Assembly (NCBI RefSeq): GCF_000182925.2
Contig: NC_026507.1
Span: 1,302,001 to 1,366,000, forward strand
Origin: Neurospora crassa OR74A
Taxonomy: Eukaryota > Ascomycota > Sordariomycetes > Sordariales > Sordariaceae
Length of the DNA stretch: 64,000 nt
Reading direction: 5' to 3'
The notes under the pieces are model-generated. The model saw only the letters and a list, made by a program, of their open reading frames with translations, made no database searches and was not told where the DNA came from. This document shows positions 1 to 13,300 of the stretch, piece after piece. Positions within the stretch are counted from its first letter, which is position 1; every line of letters starts with the position of its first letter. The translations under genes were made by a program, and so were the position numbers.

Positions 1-1013
1 CCCCTGGGGCAGTATGACGCGGCCTCCTTCAACCTCTCGATCATGGCCTCCTTGTCGTCCAGCTCGGCCTTCTTGCTCGACATGACGCCCAATACCACAA
101 TCTTGTCCTCGGGCAGGTGACGGAGCGGAGAGAAATCGCCGGAACGCGCGTCGTCGAACTCGAGGAAGTACACGTCGACATTGAGGCCCTTGAAGAGAGT
201 CTCAGCCACGGGCTCGTAGCCGCCCTGGGCGAACCACTGCGAGCGGAAGTTGCCGCGGCACAGGTGGATGCCGATGGTCATGTCCTTGGGCCTCTTGCTG
301 ATGGAGGCGTTGATGATGTCGACGCACTGCTGGGTGAGCTCAGCGGGCGTCTTGCCGTGGCGCTGCGCGGCCTCCTTGCTCATGCCCTCGTCACAGAGGT
401 AGGCCAGATTGGTGTCGTCCAGCTGAACGAAGCGGCAGCCGGCGGCGTACAGGTCGTCAAGCTCGGCCTGGTAGGCCTTGGCGATGTCGTCGAAGAGCGG
501 CTCGAGCGTGGGATAGGCGTCGGCGTCGATGGCGTCGCGGCCGCCGCGGAAGTACACCATGGTCGGGCTGGGAATGCACACCTTGGCGGTGACGGTCTGG
601 CTGGCGCCCGAGGAGGCCTTAACCGCCTCCACCTGCTTGTTCACGTAGTTGAAGTCGTCGACCTGGATGGGGTTCGGGTGGCCCAACTTTCCGACAACAA
701 CAAGTCGGGGAGGAGTCATGCCGTGCGACGTGACGTTGGTAGACGTGACATGGCCGCGCTTCTCGACACCGGCCAGATGCTGCAGGAAGTCGATGTGGAA
801 CCACGCGCGGCGGTATTCACCGTCGGTCACGGACTGGAGGCCGTTCTCGATCTGCTCCCGGACGACGGTAGCAATGTGCTCGTCCTCAACCTTGCGCAGG
901 TCCTCGGCGGTAGCGGCCTGGCTCTCGACCTTTTCACGGGTCTCGAGGATGGCCTTGGGGCGAAGGAAGGACCCGACGTGGTCCGCGCGGTAAACTCCAG
1001 CAGGAAGAGGCAT
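1..1013 (-). CDS. MetE-like (cobalamin-independent) methyltransferase, 5' part, runs off the left edge
   Basis: The reverse strand is open from an ATG at 1013 to the window edge (337 codons visible, no intron seen). The N-terminus MPLPAGVYRADHVGSFLRP is typical of the short MetE/UROD-like methyltransferases that resemble only the C-terminal catalytic half of methionine synthase II. Zinc/homocysteine ligands of the family are visible: His250 and Cys252 in the motif GIHLCRGN, and Glu285 in FLEFDD. The last conserved cysteine would lie beyond the edge. The substrate-loop-like sequence VQLDDTNL is also present. Family members transfer a methyl group to a thiol such as homocysteine in the cytosol. 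The exact substrate of these short fungal paralogues is not established by sequence. It is the leftmost of three minus-strand genes. The forward-strand ORF over this interval is a shadow produced by codon bias. Confidence 0.88.
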   Translation of the reverse strand, partial: MPLPAGVYRADHVGSFLRPKAILETREKVESQAATAEDLRKVEDEHIATVVREQIENGLQSVTDGEYRRAWFHIDFLQHLAGVEKRGHVTSTNVTSHGMTPPRLVVVGKLGHPNPIQVDDFNYVNKQVEAVKASSGASQTVTAKVCIPSPTMVYFRGGRDAIDADAYPTLEPLFDDIAKAYQAELDDLYAAGCRFVQLDDTNLAYLCDEGMSKEAAQRHGKTPAELTQQCVDIINASISKRPKDMTIGIHLCRGNFRSQWFAQGGYEPVAETLFKGLNVDVYFLEFDDARSGDFSPLRHLPEDKIVVLGVMSSKKAELDDKEAMIERLKEAASYCPR

Positions 1014-3876
1014 GGTTGATTTCTGTGTGTTGGTGTGGTGTCGGCACGAAATAGAAGAGGGTGGGAGCTGCTGAAAGGGAGGGCGGCAGGCAGGGCGGCT
1101 CTTTAGCTATATACTACCACTCGGCTGCCTAGCGCCCTACCGACATCCAGTCATGCCAGATCCACCTGTCGTGTCATTTTGGCGAGCAATATGGGTCCAG
1201 CCGGCGGGAAGAGGCTCATGTTGAAGGATCTCGGGGTGCGATCATCCAGATTGGGAGGGTCCTGAGGCGAGCGCCGGGGGTGTCGGTGGTGAGATGGACA
1301 CCGAGATTGGCATTGCCGCTGTGCGGGGTAGGAGGCGATGGTGTTTTGCTGGACGCTGCCGGGGTCGTGGGCATGGGGGAAGGTTTTCCGGGGGAATGAT
1401 AACCCCCAGCTCTGGAGGGCCCCATCAAACCCCTTCGGCGGCTCGTGATGTCATGTCTGGGCAAGTGGAGGCCGTTCTGGCGATGAAGCTGACTGCCGAA
1501 GAAAAAGCTGTGGACGGGAAGCGGAAAGTCGGGAGACTAACCCACCAGCCCACATCAGCGTACCGGCTTCAGTGGGCTCAGTGGAGTCAGGCCTCTCACA
1601 AGATAGGGCATTTACATAGGGCAGTGCAGGCAGTCGGGAATGATCAGACGGACGGCATTGCGAGATCGGCTGGCTGAGACGGTTTTCACCACCATGGATT
1701 GAGGGAAGGAGAACATCTCAACCACTGCGCGAGAGCTGAATCTTTATATGCTTGATTGCTGGCTGGCCAAATCGGCAGATGTCGTCGTGATTGGAGCCAT
1801 CACTTCCATTGGTGTTGATGCAGAACTGCATTTCTTTTTCTGTTCAGATCGGGCACTACCTAGCTGTATGGCGTGTATCCCACTTTCCGACGTCGGAAGC
1901 CAATGACCTGGATTGAAAAAATTAAATAAAAAATTGGGGGTCCAGACCTGGGTGTGCCTGAATTGCGATGTTGACAGACACCAGGGGCAGCGAATGACCC
2001 TGAAGTTCCTCACTTCTGCGCTTCTTCTTTTCGTTGTTTGTTTTCAGTCAGTTCAGTTTTTAGTTCTTGTAGACGCTGCCAACCGCTTTTATCACGCCAA
2101 TCTTACCTACCCACGGATCGGAACTGAGCCCGTTTTCCGCATTGTGTGTCACCTTTTCTCACCAAAGTCAAGTCAGGGACATCAAAGTGGCTCGCCCGCC
2201 AGTCAGACGATCGGTTTCGAAGAGCTGACGATTACTGAAAGCTCCGATAGACGTCCATTGAATACAACAAGAGATGGTTATCACAGGTCTCACCTTCAAG
2301 TATGATACCCTTCGAGGAATCAACATTCCGCTGGGCGTCTTCCTCGGTTTTCTTCCACTATCTTTATTTTCTATTTCTTTCTTTCAGTTACCGCTTTCAA
2401 TTCGCGTTCCCGTCATCCCTCACCTTCACTTTTTTGTCTTATGGTTACACTCCAAGCCAGCCCTCTAGGATTCTCCCCCCTAACACGACGTCTCACGTTA
2501 TTGAACTACATTTGCCCTTTCCTTGTGTTTCAATGTTCAGTTGCACCCCCGCCAATTGGTGATTCCCGCCCCCGTTTTTTGTTAAGCGCGCACACGTCCG
2601 CACTTCCTTTTCAGGCAACAGGCAAAATGCCACGATGCTTGTCTCAGAACACACTCAAAGTCTGGCTTCACATGTTTGGGGTCTGGGTTACTCAAAATCT
2701 GTTTTCGGCACTCGTGGAACAATCTGAACCAAATTAGCTTAAGAAGCGGTGTGTTTGGGGTTCTTCTATCAAAATCCCCCGATCAGAGCGCAGCCATGCA
2801 TGTTCGGTGTCTTATTCGACTGCCTAGGTATGACCAGGCATATTTTTATGTTGTTTCTTTTCTTTCCTTTTTTTCGGAGCACAAGGGCAGCGCGTACATG
2901 TCGGACGGGCGAGAGCCAAGAAGTGAAAGTGAGCAAAGCAATGCAGTGGTCAATCTGCCTCTGGCGGTTCCAAGCGGTTGCCGTTCGAACCTTCAATTGA
3001 CGCATGTGGATTCCTTATCAAGATTTTGCGTTGCGAGTGCGCTAGAGATTGGCCTAGATGCTTGCTAGCGACGGGTCCTGGGGAGCTGCTTGGACGGCGC
3101 TAGCGTAGTGCGGAAAACGCCACCGTCTCGGTAGATGCCCAGATCAAAGATGCCTGCTCAGCTGCTTGAACACCGCTCGCCCGTGAATCCGCGAACCGAC
3201 CAAGGTACCGGGCGATCATGGGGAAGGACGGGAATTGCTGAGACAAACAATTCGCGGATCGCGGTAGTCACCCGAAGGCGTGGAATCGTTGGTGTTGCAC
3301 ATGAAGCGATCATCACTTACGAGCTTGGGGTTGACGAGTCTTGTCACGTTTCAATGGAGGAGCAAGTGCCGTCAATGCGTCTTTGCCAAGGTGTCGTGAA
3401 CGTCTTGGAAAACCGTAAACACAAGTGTGCACTTCACCACGAGGAGCTCAAAATATGCAGCTGATATCATCAATTAAGTAAGGCTGGTTGGTGGTATAGT
3501 TACGGTATCCGATGAGGGTATACCAAGGTATCGAGGATTGACAAAGAAAAGACCACCAACAACAACGACACCAGGACAGCCACCACACACCATCGCCATC
3601 GTACACACCCCGCGCAGAGATATCATAAACAACTCTTAGCTTATCCAACCGCATGTACAGAAAAATCATTCCCATCACGCATTTCATTGCTTTCGTACTC
3701 GTGCCTGCTCATCAAAATCATTCGCTCAAAATACAACCGCGGGGTATCCATCCTCTTTCTCTGTCGAACGCTGGCCGTGTTGGTCGAAAGCGTGGGTGTC
3801 TGTCCATCTTCTCTCTTTTTCTTTTGTTTTCTATTTCTCTTTTTTCTTTCGGTGGTGTCAACGCTCAGCTCATAGC
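1014..3876. other. intergenic, no supportable gene
   Basis: About 2.9 kb between the MetE-like start and the transporter stop. It should hold the MetE-like promoter (a tata-containing stretch near 1107-1115 on the minus strand is a possible core element) and the 3' UTR of the transporter. ORFs here are short, overlap in several frames and lack family motifs or gene-like codon use. CT-rich stretches near 2340-2400 and 3800-3850 are ordinary low complexity. Confidence 0.6.
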
Positions 3877-5671
3877 TTAAACCTGCTTCTCAGCAGGTAC
3901 GTTGAGCATACCATCCTCAGCCGCGTGGGCAAAGGTGGTGCGAGGCTTCCACTTGGCCGAAGTCCTGGGGGTCGTCTCCTCCATCATCTTGTCGACCTGC
4001 TCGAGCGAGAGTCCCTTGGTCTCAGGCACGAGGAAGTAAGTGTAGATGAAGGCACAGGTGCAAAGACCGCCCCAGACGAAGAAGACGGACGATTTAAGGT
4101 TGCCGCGCTGCTCGCCAACCATGTAAGGGGTGATGACGGCGATGATGGTGTTCCAGAGCCAGTTGGAGGCAGTGGACAGACCAACACCGCGCGAACGGAT
4201 GGGAAGAGGGAAGATCTCGCCAATCAAGATCCAAGCACCAGGACCCCAGGTGGAGGCGAAGAAGAAGATAAAGATGGCGATGAAGGCAATCTGGGCGTTT
4301 ACGGCGCTGACATTGTTGGCCATGGACTCGCCGTCGGGGCCCATGTGGGTCTTGTTGAAGCCGACGGTGACACCGATAATGGCGACGAGGAACTGGCAGA
4401 TGAGCATGCCGAGGGCACCCCAGAAGAGGATAGTGCGGCGGCCGAAGCGCTCGACCGTCCAGAAGGAGATGGGAGTGGAGAAGACGTTGATGATGGTGAA
4501 GACCATGGAGATCAAGAAGGTGTTGGAGATGGCACCGGTAGACTTAAGGAAAGGGGTGGAGTAGTAGAAGATGAAGTTGACACCGGTCCTACGTTTTGTT
4601 AGCATCATGTCCATCCACCTTTCTTAAGGAGTAAAGAGGAGCTCACCATTGCTGCATCATCTGAAGAGAGGTACCAAGAATAGTCTTGCGGAGGTTGGAG
4701 TTGGCCTTCCAGAGAGAACCCTTGAAGCAGTTGGCCCAGGAGCCGAACCAGGTGGTGGAGGGAATAAGCTGACGCTCGTACTCCTCGTTGGCGACGATCT
4801 CAGCAAGCTCGACCTGGATGTACTCGGAGTTGGGGTCCTGGCCACGAAGACGGGACAGAGAGCTGGTAGCAGCAGCGAGGTTACCCTTCTTGACGAAGTA
4901 CCGGGGAGAGTCGGGAAGACACATGAGACCACCGGCAAGGATGAGAGCCCAGATGAACTGGATGGCGATAGGAATACGGTAAGCACCGGTATCCGGCCTG
5001 TCCTGAGTTGCGTAGACGACGCAAGAAGCAAGCATAAGACCGATGGTGATGCAGAATTGGTAACCGGCGACCAAGGCACCACGGACCTTGCGAGGGCACT
5101 GCAGACATTGAATGAATGGTTAGTTACCTAGTCATCCTGGAAGGAAGTCGGTCACGGGTAAGAGAAGACTTACAATCTCAGACATGTACAGAATGACGAC
5201 GGCGGACTCGAAACCCACACCGATACCAGCAATAAGACGGCCAGCAACGATAGCACCGAGAGCATCACCAAGACCAGTGATCATCTGGATCACGCAACCA
5301 ATCAGGTAGATGAGACAGCCGAGAATGACGGTCCACTTGCGGCCGATCATGTCGGCGAGATCACCGGCAATGAGGGCGCCAAAGAAGGTACCGCAGGACA
5401 GGATAGAGACGACGAGGGACTGGTGGGATTCAGAAAGCGCATCGCGGACGGGGGAGGTGCCTTCGACGGCATCGATGAAGATCTGCGAGCCGAGAACGCC
5501 GTTGATATAACCGGAGTCATAACCGAAGAAGATACCACCGAATGAGGCGAAGGCGCAAATGAGGTAGGCCTTCCATGTGACGGGGGCTTCGATGCGTTCG
5601 ACATCTTGGGTGTGAGCGAGCCCAATGTGGGCTGCTGTAGGAGCCGTCTCCTTCTCGTGGGCGGACGACAT
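3877..5671 (-). CDS. MFS monosaccharide (glucose-type) transporter, three exons
   Basis: Exons on the reverse strand: 5671-5174, 5098-4647 and 4588-3877. They join to 1662 nt, 553 residues. Introns have GTAAGT...CTGCAG and GTGAGC...CGTAG borders and keep frame. The product is a 12-helix sugar porter of the plasma membrane. Signatures include FGYDSGYINGV in helix 1, GDLADMIGRKW in loop 2-3, LPDSPRYFVKKG after helix 6, QQWTGVNFIFYY in helix 7 (the conserved sugar-binding QQ..G.N), VERFGRRT in loop 8-9 and VPETKGLSLEQVD after helix 12. The closed frame and intact motifs indicate a functional gene. It resembles high-affinity glucose transporters of the Neurospora HGT-1/Aspergillus Mst class, but substrate cannot be fixed by eye, so no symbol is given. 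The last ~40 residues are a polar cytosolic tail. Confidence 0.93.
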
Positions 5672-6303
5672 GGTGTTTGTTGTGACTCTTGTGTTTGTTG
5701 ATTTCCCTTTCTTGTCGTCTGGTTGTCGTTAAGGGAAGAAGCGAAAAGGAGACGAGAGGAGGAAAGAGGGGATGAAGGGAGGTAGATCACTTGTTGATGA
5801 CACAGAAAGGAAGTCGAGAAAGCGGCTGATGAAAAGGGGGTGAGAAACGGGATGCGAAGCTCTTTATGTAAACTGAGTTTGCATGTTCAAGGTCTTGTAT
5901 CTTAGTACAGCCCATGCCCGTGGTTACACTCTGGAACCTTGCCGGCTTCCCCATGCCCAAACCACGCATGCCCACAGATTCCCAAGTTGGAGAAGACGGG
6001 GGAGGGTGGGACTCTGGTGGCTGCGGAGGGCTTGGTCGGATCCGGCCAGTCAGAAAACGGAGATTCGCACCTAGACCAGCCAGACCGAGTCAGACAGAGG
6101 GCGATTTCCCCAACTTGGCAACATGCTCCTTGGGGATTTCGCCATTGTCCCGCCCGGGGGGTCGCGTGCAAGACCACCCCCTTTTGTTGCGGAGAAGGAA
6201 GATTCTACCCCAAATCCAGCAAAAGTCCCATCGTGGAGAGGGTCTGGAGTGCTGGGTCTGGGGTGGGTTGCAAAGGCGGAGGCGGAGGATGGTGGAGGAG
6301 TGG

Positions 6304-6328
6304 CCCATCCCATCCCATCCCATCCCAT
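6304..6328. repeat. CCCAT x5 microsatellite
   Basis: Five perfect tandem CCCAT units lie in the region upstream of the sugar transporter gene. This is simple slippage-prone sequence. No function can be read from it. Confidence 0.9.
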
Positions 6329-9300
6329 ATCTCTGTTCGAGTTCAGGGGTGGCCTTCCTTCTCCATGGGGTCCCCAGATTGTGGCCATCCTCCTTGGGGC
6401 CTTGGTACCCATCCATGCAGCGCCATGCACGAGAGATGCAGAATAACGCCGAGCGAGAGAGCTTGGCCTGCACTAGATCTTGGCCTCGAACAGTCTGGTC
6501 TGCTTCCTCTCGAGATGTCGCTGAAATTTTGAATCATTACCCCCCTTGTCAGCCGTATCCGTATTGTAAAGTCATGTGAAGGAACGCATCCGTACAGCGC
6601 TTCTGAACCCCGTTTCGGTGCGTTACATTCCTGACGCAAAATTACCTGAGACACAACCACTGAACACCCCCCCAACACCCCCCCCCCCCCAACTTTTGTT
6701 ACAGTAACCGCGAGCGTCTTGAATCGCATCAATTCTCAACTCTTCTTCCTCCCGGTATGGAATGTCTTGGGTCTCGGTCCAGTCCCGAATTACTAGCATT
6801 GTTTGCTCCCGGTCGTCAATCTTTCATTGTTTCATTCTTTTCGATGCGTGTCTTGCTCTTTCGCTCTTCTTCTTCAACGGGATGCATGGGGCGACTCTTC
6901 TTGACGGCATCATCATCATTATGGATACAAGCCGGACCGCCCGCCGGGAATGGAAGAGACCTCCTCCAGATCACCCGCATTCCACACCGTTTGCGTTTCC
7001 ACCTCGGTCAACTGTTCGCGCTCAAAAATATAAACCGAGGTCCAGTCCCACCGCCATGCAACCAGAGTCCCAACCACTACCAGCCCGACATCACCACCAC
7101 CACCAAGACGTCAAAGCTGCATTTCCTGGGAGAAACGTTCGCTTGGCACTCTCGTTTCCGTAGCTCCCGCGTGATTGATGTTATTACAGCGACTTCTCTA
7201 TTCCCAACTTGGCGATTGACCGAGTGGACGCCCGTCCAGCTCGCGCGCGTGGGTGTGGTTACAATTTCCCTAGGTATGCAAATGGGAATGATTTCTACGG
7301 TACGGTACGTATCTACATACGAAGCCCCTTTCTGGGCCATGACACACGCTAAAGGTTATTTCCGGGACGTTGGCGACACCCATTACTTGGCAAACCATGG
7401 TGATGGTGACGGTGATGATTTGCATCCGTTGATGAGGGTGTAGATGAAGGATGTGCTTCTAGAAGGAAGCGAGACCGGGGCTCAAGTGTTCTCATCTTGC
7501 TCTTCAAAAACCCTTCATCAAGTTCCCTTCTATTCCATTCTGCTCTCTTGCATGAGCGATGCATTTCAATATACTTAGCCGTCACACACAATGGACGAGG
7601 AGCATGCATCTTTGGCTTTAGATTCCCAATTCCAAAATCTCAGATACGTGGTGACATAGATCTCTGTTCTTCCTGTGCGTATGGTTGTATGTGATTGACT
7701 GTGGGTTTTCAAGGATCGAAAGGAATGGAACAATTCCCCCATGTAATTTTGGAGAGAAGACTTGTTGGCCGGCCTTGACGGCTGCCTGAACCAATTCGCC
7801 TAGAAGAAGCATGGGCCAGCCGGGATGGGGGGTACAAAATCTCGCCTGCTTCAACGAGCTGTGTAACAATCGTAACAAAGCTAGGTAAACTCGTTGTCCA
7901 CAACCTTGTTCCTTGTACAAGACTTTTCTGCCACCCATAATCGCAATCACATCATTCAACGATCTTCGTTGCAGTAGCCGAAATGTTTTTGGGGTTGGGT
8001 TCGTAGTGTCGTGGGTTGAATTGTCGCACGGACGTGTTCTTGCCCCTTTGCTGTCAAACCCTTGATGAGGATCAGAGAAAACTGGAGACGATCCTGACGA
8101 TGATAACGATGCACCGTTGTACAATACCCAGTTAGTATCAGTATCGAATCTTCAGCAGTGATGAAATCTGCAATGGGTCGAACACAAGGACCGAGTATAA
8201 CCCAGAGTGACCCCGTCCAGCCTTGTCGTACCACCAGATTTCAGAATTAGGGTCTTGGGTTTCCTCGACACAACCACAACCACAACATGGATCACTTTGA
8301 GGCTGAAGTTATGTATGTGATCATGGTGGCACGCAGCACGATACCCTTTTCATTTCTAGTCCTGCCCAGCATGCTCCTACGGCTTCCTCGCCTAGTACCA
8401 GAGTACGTAGAGGTATCGAATGATGCCCAGAACTGACATCGTGGTCGCCAAGGAGCCCACACGAGTCAGCCAACTCTCACTGCTTACCAGTCACAAGTGA
8501 AGCCAAGCTCAATGTCGTCCTCCCACAAGGAGCCCCCCAAAAATCCAGACAAGGACATATCCCAAAGGTTCAAGTTGCCAACGTCCCGCCTGCTTGGTAG
8601 GAAAATACGAATGACCACCCTTCGGCAGTATTTGCACATTAGTACCGGCGCTTTTGTGGGCGCAATACATACATAATCCAGAAGCTACTGTACTCGGACT
8701 AATCCGGGTAAAGCGTTATTGAATGATTGGGTTCGGGGTATCACCAACACTGACTCGCATACAGCATACCAGACATACGCCATGTCGCGTACCCATACTC
8801 GGGGCTACTTGACCCGGTGCCTCTCTGGATGGGAGCTTCAGGTTTGTTTTGGGCATCATCGGCACCGTTACTTGCCGTCGCTTGGTGCGCAGGGCCGGGT
8901 CTCCGCTCTCCATCTCTCCCGACGCTTTGGCAACGGTGACCGTGACAGCGACGCTATTATCATTTATCAGCTGTAACCATTCGCTCCCAACAAGCCTTCC
9001 CTTGAACCAGACAGATCACAGTGCACCACGACCGAGTCGCGCCGACCCGCCTCTCTATAAGACTGTGTTATATGAGTAACGTCACTCAGCAATGGTAACA
9101 ATCGTCGTAACATTCTGTCCCTTACACGACGTCGAATGTTACAACACCACTTACTTTTTAGCCAGACACCCTCCATCCATCTGTTCGTCCCAAAGAATGG
9201 AATCCAGAACGCTTGCTGACCCCAACATTTCTGTGGAGTCCCCAGGCACCGGGGGCGGGCGGCGCGCGCAACCTCCACTAGGACAAGCATGGCAACGTGG

Positions 9301-10283
9301 TCCGGGGCGACAGGGGCCCCAAACCACTCCCAAGTGCAGGGCAGGGCCGCTTGTAAACGGTCCTTTTGTGGAGTCTTTGGCGTCTAGATTGACTCCAAAG
9401 TTCCAATATTCTCCATTGTTCTCCAGTCTCTCCAGTCCATTCCCCCAATCCCCTCACTTTGCCCCCGACCTTGCGATCTTGTTTTCCCCAGATTAACCCC
9501 ATGATGGTGTGGTTTTTTTATTATGGAGGGGCTTCTTCCCCATGGGACGGGTGGATTTGACCGCGTGCGATTGAGGAGAAAAACGAACGAGCAACAAATC
9601 TGGGGAAATCTCCGCCCAATACCACCATATGATATCGTCTGGGTTTGGGTCGTCGTCTTGATAACATTTTTGGAATGGCATGTGACTTTGATTCTAGCGT
9701 ACACTAATCAGTTTGAAAGTCTCGACAAAAGTTGCAAGACCGGCGGGAAGGGGACCGAAGCGGCGACAGTGCAGTGGGGTATCCCAGTCACCCTTGTTCC
9801 CTCCTTCAGCACAACAACACAGCTTCCTTCGCCAGCGCTTGGCATCGGGCTTTGCCTGCCCAGGCCAAGGAGCTAGTAAAAAGTCGTGTTCATGACATGA
9901 GTGGCTGTCCGCCGTTACCACAGTCCAGTACACTACTTAGGAGATTACCTCTAGGGGCATACTCCCCAGTAAAGCCATTGAGCCACCACCGTCAATTTCC
10001 GGCTACCCATTCAGTAGTGTACCATTCTGTTGCCCCCTTGAGGTGGCTCAGAGTTCGCTACCTAGCTCGCCGAGCCCTTCTGGAAAAAAGCCCTTTTTAT
10101 CCAAAATTGCTTGGTGGATAGGTACCTCTAGGTATGGAAATTCTCTGTTCTTTCATGCTGCCTTGAGGTTTTTGGCGCTGGGATTTCCTATCACTGACCA
10201 CGAGGGCAAAACCTGCTGGTAGACATGCCCTAGGTACACTTCCAGTGCACGAATGCTCTCGCTCTTTGGAAACCAGAGGAGAA

Positions 10284-10302
10284 GGGGGGGGGGGGGGGGG
10301 GG
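10284..10302. repeat. G19 homopolymer
   Basis: An uninterrupted run of 19 G inside the gene-poor stretch. Its length is likely variable between strains and error-prone in sequencing. It has G-quadruplex potential, but no gene context gives it a role. Confidence 0.9.
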
Positions 10303-13300
10303 CTGGGCATTTCTTACACCGCAACATGATGCCCCGTCATCATTCAGTTTCTTACCTACGGTGTACGCGACAGATCGAGGACTGCTCCGACAGTTGGAAC
10401 AGTTCGACGTATCCGGCCAGCCAGCCAGCCTGGACGGTAACCCGCATCATGTGCCCCCTGGATAGCAAATGTGTGTGGTCTCATGTGACAAATGTTTCTT
10501 TCTTTGTTGATTTTTTTCGGCAGCCCACTTTGAAGGGCTGGAAGCTCCCTTTGTTGCATCTGTCGCCTGACTCTCTCTCTCTCTCTCCCAGGATGTGCGA
10601 TGATGTGTGAAAGAAACTTCCCATCGTTTGGTAGCCTGACAGGCTGAGGCAGCCCTGACTGTTTACCAGTCACAAGTCTGCTGCCTGGCTACACTCGACC
10701 ACAGCTGTAAAACTTCTACGATTCCACGCCTGGTTAGGCCTGGATTTACGAGTGGCACCAGCGCTCTTTGTTTCGGATCGCAGCTCGTAGTTTGCCGAAC
10801 CTCCAAATCAATCTTCAGGACCGGATATGTTCTACACGAGGTCACTCCTGTCAGCCTTGTTCATCCACGAGGAATTCAAGCTTGTCCGGCTACCTGTGGA
10901 AGGATGGACGGACTGCTGAGACGTTTGACGCTGTGGACGGGTGGACTGAGATGGACACATAGAAAAAATAGAGTGGTATCCGTTCCTGTGCCACTACGGC
11001 GTGGCAGTGACCGAGGTTAAGGTAGCCAATCCCTTTCTGTCGACGTACTTCTTCCGGCCCCACCACCCGCTTGGTGGCCTCTGGACCCCCCTTTGCATCC
11101 TTTTTATTTCCATGTTGTGGTCGTGTGTGCCACTATTAGGTACGCGGTGCAGATGACTGGAGGTCGACGGCCGGATGTTTTCCCTATTCTGTCTTCTTTT
11201 CGGGCCGTTCTGGGGGGTGTTCTGACCAACAGAACCGGCCACTCTGCCGTACCGTGCCGCTCTAGCAAGGAGGCGTTGTCATTCGCGATCCGGGAGCGGA
11301 TTTGGAGATTGCGAAGGATTATTCGTTTACAAGCCGAAAGGTTGGAGAAGCAGATATCAGTTCTGGATAGTGCCAGCTAAGGGCACCCTCTGTCTAGCCT
11401 TGGCAACGCTTTTGGTCTTGTCATCTTGTGACGGTGAGTTTCTGCTTTCTTCAGCCCCTTTGCCTCCTGACAACTTCATGGTCGTGTGAGTGCTGTCAGT
11501 CTTATGTGCCTGAAGAGCGTCCAAATGCTAACTGTGTCTAGAAATGGCGACAAAACAGATGCCGTGACCATCAAGATTGCTCCTTGCTCCAGTTGAGCCA
11601 GTTAGCCGGTCTTCCATCACGATGACGGCTTGGCTATCCAAAACTCGACCCAACGTACAACGAGATCTAGTGTACTCTGGAACGGCGACATACCAGGCTG
11701 GACTATCATCGACGTTGTCTATCATCAGATTTCAAGTCGCTTTCGGTATTTGGCACGCTCGACAAAAAAAAAGATCGACCTTGGCGCTGTCAGGTGAAGC
11801 GCCGAGGCGCCTTGTTCGAGAAAGACAGGAAATGCCATTCCGATTCTCGACCTGTCGATTCTACGCAGAATTTGCCAGTTTCCGCATGCCGTCTACCCCG
11901 CTTGATGACTCCAATAAGAAGCAAACCTTTGCTAACCCCAGACGCCACAAGTTTCGGGTGGCGTTGGCAGCTTGTTAGGCGAATGGGGACAGTGGCAGTA
12001 AGCAGTCAGGTGAGGGGACAGATCGAGTTGGAGAAGTTGGCCTTTGTTGAAGGTTGACCAGACTGTCGATAATCCTGATGGCTGGTGATCGAGCGTCGAA
12101 AATCCCAATTGATGGCTACGGCGGCGGTAGCCGTATCGGCCGACGCGAAAAAAAAAAAAAAACAAGAACAAAGGTGGCAAGGAAATTGAGTGCGAGAAAA
12201 AGGGTAAGTGATTACAAAGTCCCATCTTCCCGGCTCACAAACGGTTTCGGGAACTCGAAGCGAGAAAACGACTGGAACAAGGCGAGTGCCTTAAACTGAC
12301 CGTCCGGTCCGCTTGACACTTGCTCGTGGCCCGTAGCGCCCTGAAGCTTCGCCGCAAACGGTCGGGGCTCTGAGTAGCCGCTGCCCGCGTTCCGGTGTGT
12401 CGTAACATCGCCGTGGACGTTGTGCAAACCGAGAGCTGTGCTATTTGAGGCATCGGACAGTTGCGCTGTGCTGGCCACCACAAGTCCATGCACGCTCAAT
12501 GCTTCATGCCTCTCCGTTCCATCACACTGTGCTTTCTGTGCTCAAGAATCCACCCCACTCGGACTGCTTCCATCATCACGATTTGATGTCGTCGAGGTAA
12601 CCGAAATTCTGAAGACAGCGAGCGCTGCGCATAGACAGTAATTTGCTGCTACCGGTAACAAACTCTTACACGTACGTACACACAAAGTGCTCATCACTGC
12701 CCTCTCCGGACTAGCTCTACCCCATACCCCGGTATTTATCAGCGTCCAGCGTAACAGTCGTATTCAGGCTAAAGTCGATACGCAGTTACAACGCATCCGT
12801 TACAGTGTTACATACGCAGGGCTTTCCACTGCAGTGCCTCGTCATTTCCATTCCTGTTGATGGAAATATTCACATTCCATTCTTCATATGTCAAGACATT
12901 CCTTCGAAAGAGTTCTGGTGTCTCAACAGCATTTTTTTCCAGACGTCGTCCCGTTTCCGTCCAAAAGAAACAAATAGCAACACCCGGACCCGACGGGAAC
13001 ACGTCAATCCCTTCAATTAGATCCCGTAGAAACGTGGTTCTCCCGCGTCGCGTTGTTTCAGTTCCGAGTTATATGTCATTTTTTTTTCTACACAGGACTC
13101 TGTAACCACATCGTTCGCGGCAAGTGGAAGAAAAAAAAACCAAAACACATCCCTCTACGAAATGTAGTCTATCGCAAACTTTAACCAAAAACAAAAGAAG
13201 AAACCAAAATATAAAAAAAAAAAGACTCGACGGATACAACCTTGAACCTCCCATAATGCAACCCTCCCAAATGTGTACGTGTCAGTGCCCGTCTCGCCCT

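Noticed and set aside
117-1019. 300-codon forward ORF
   Set aside because: It is the antisense shadow of the MetE-like gene, whose reverse frame has catalytic motifs.
3796-4602. 268-codon forward ORF over the transporter
   Set aside because: Antisense shadow of exon 3 of the sugar transporter. It is Asp/Glu/Gly-rich only because of codon bias.
6757-7443. 228-codon forward ORF in the 9-kb gap
   Set aside because: No motifs, overlapping ORFs in another frame and strand, codon use unlike the real genes here, and no intron/leader context.
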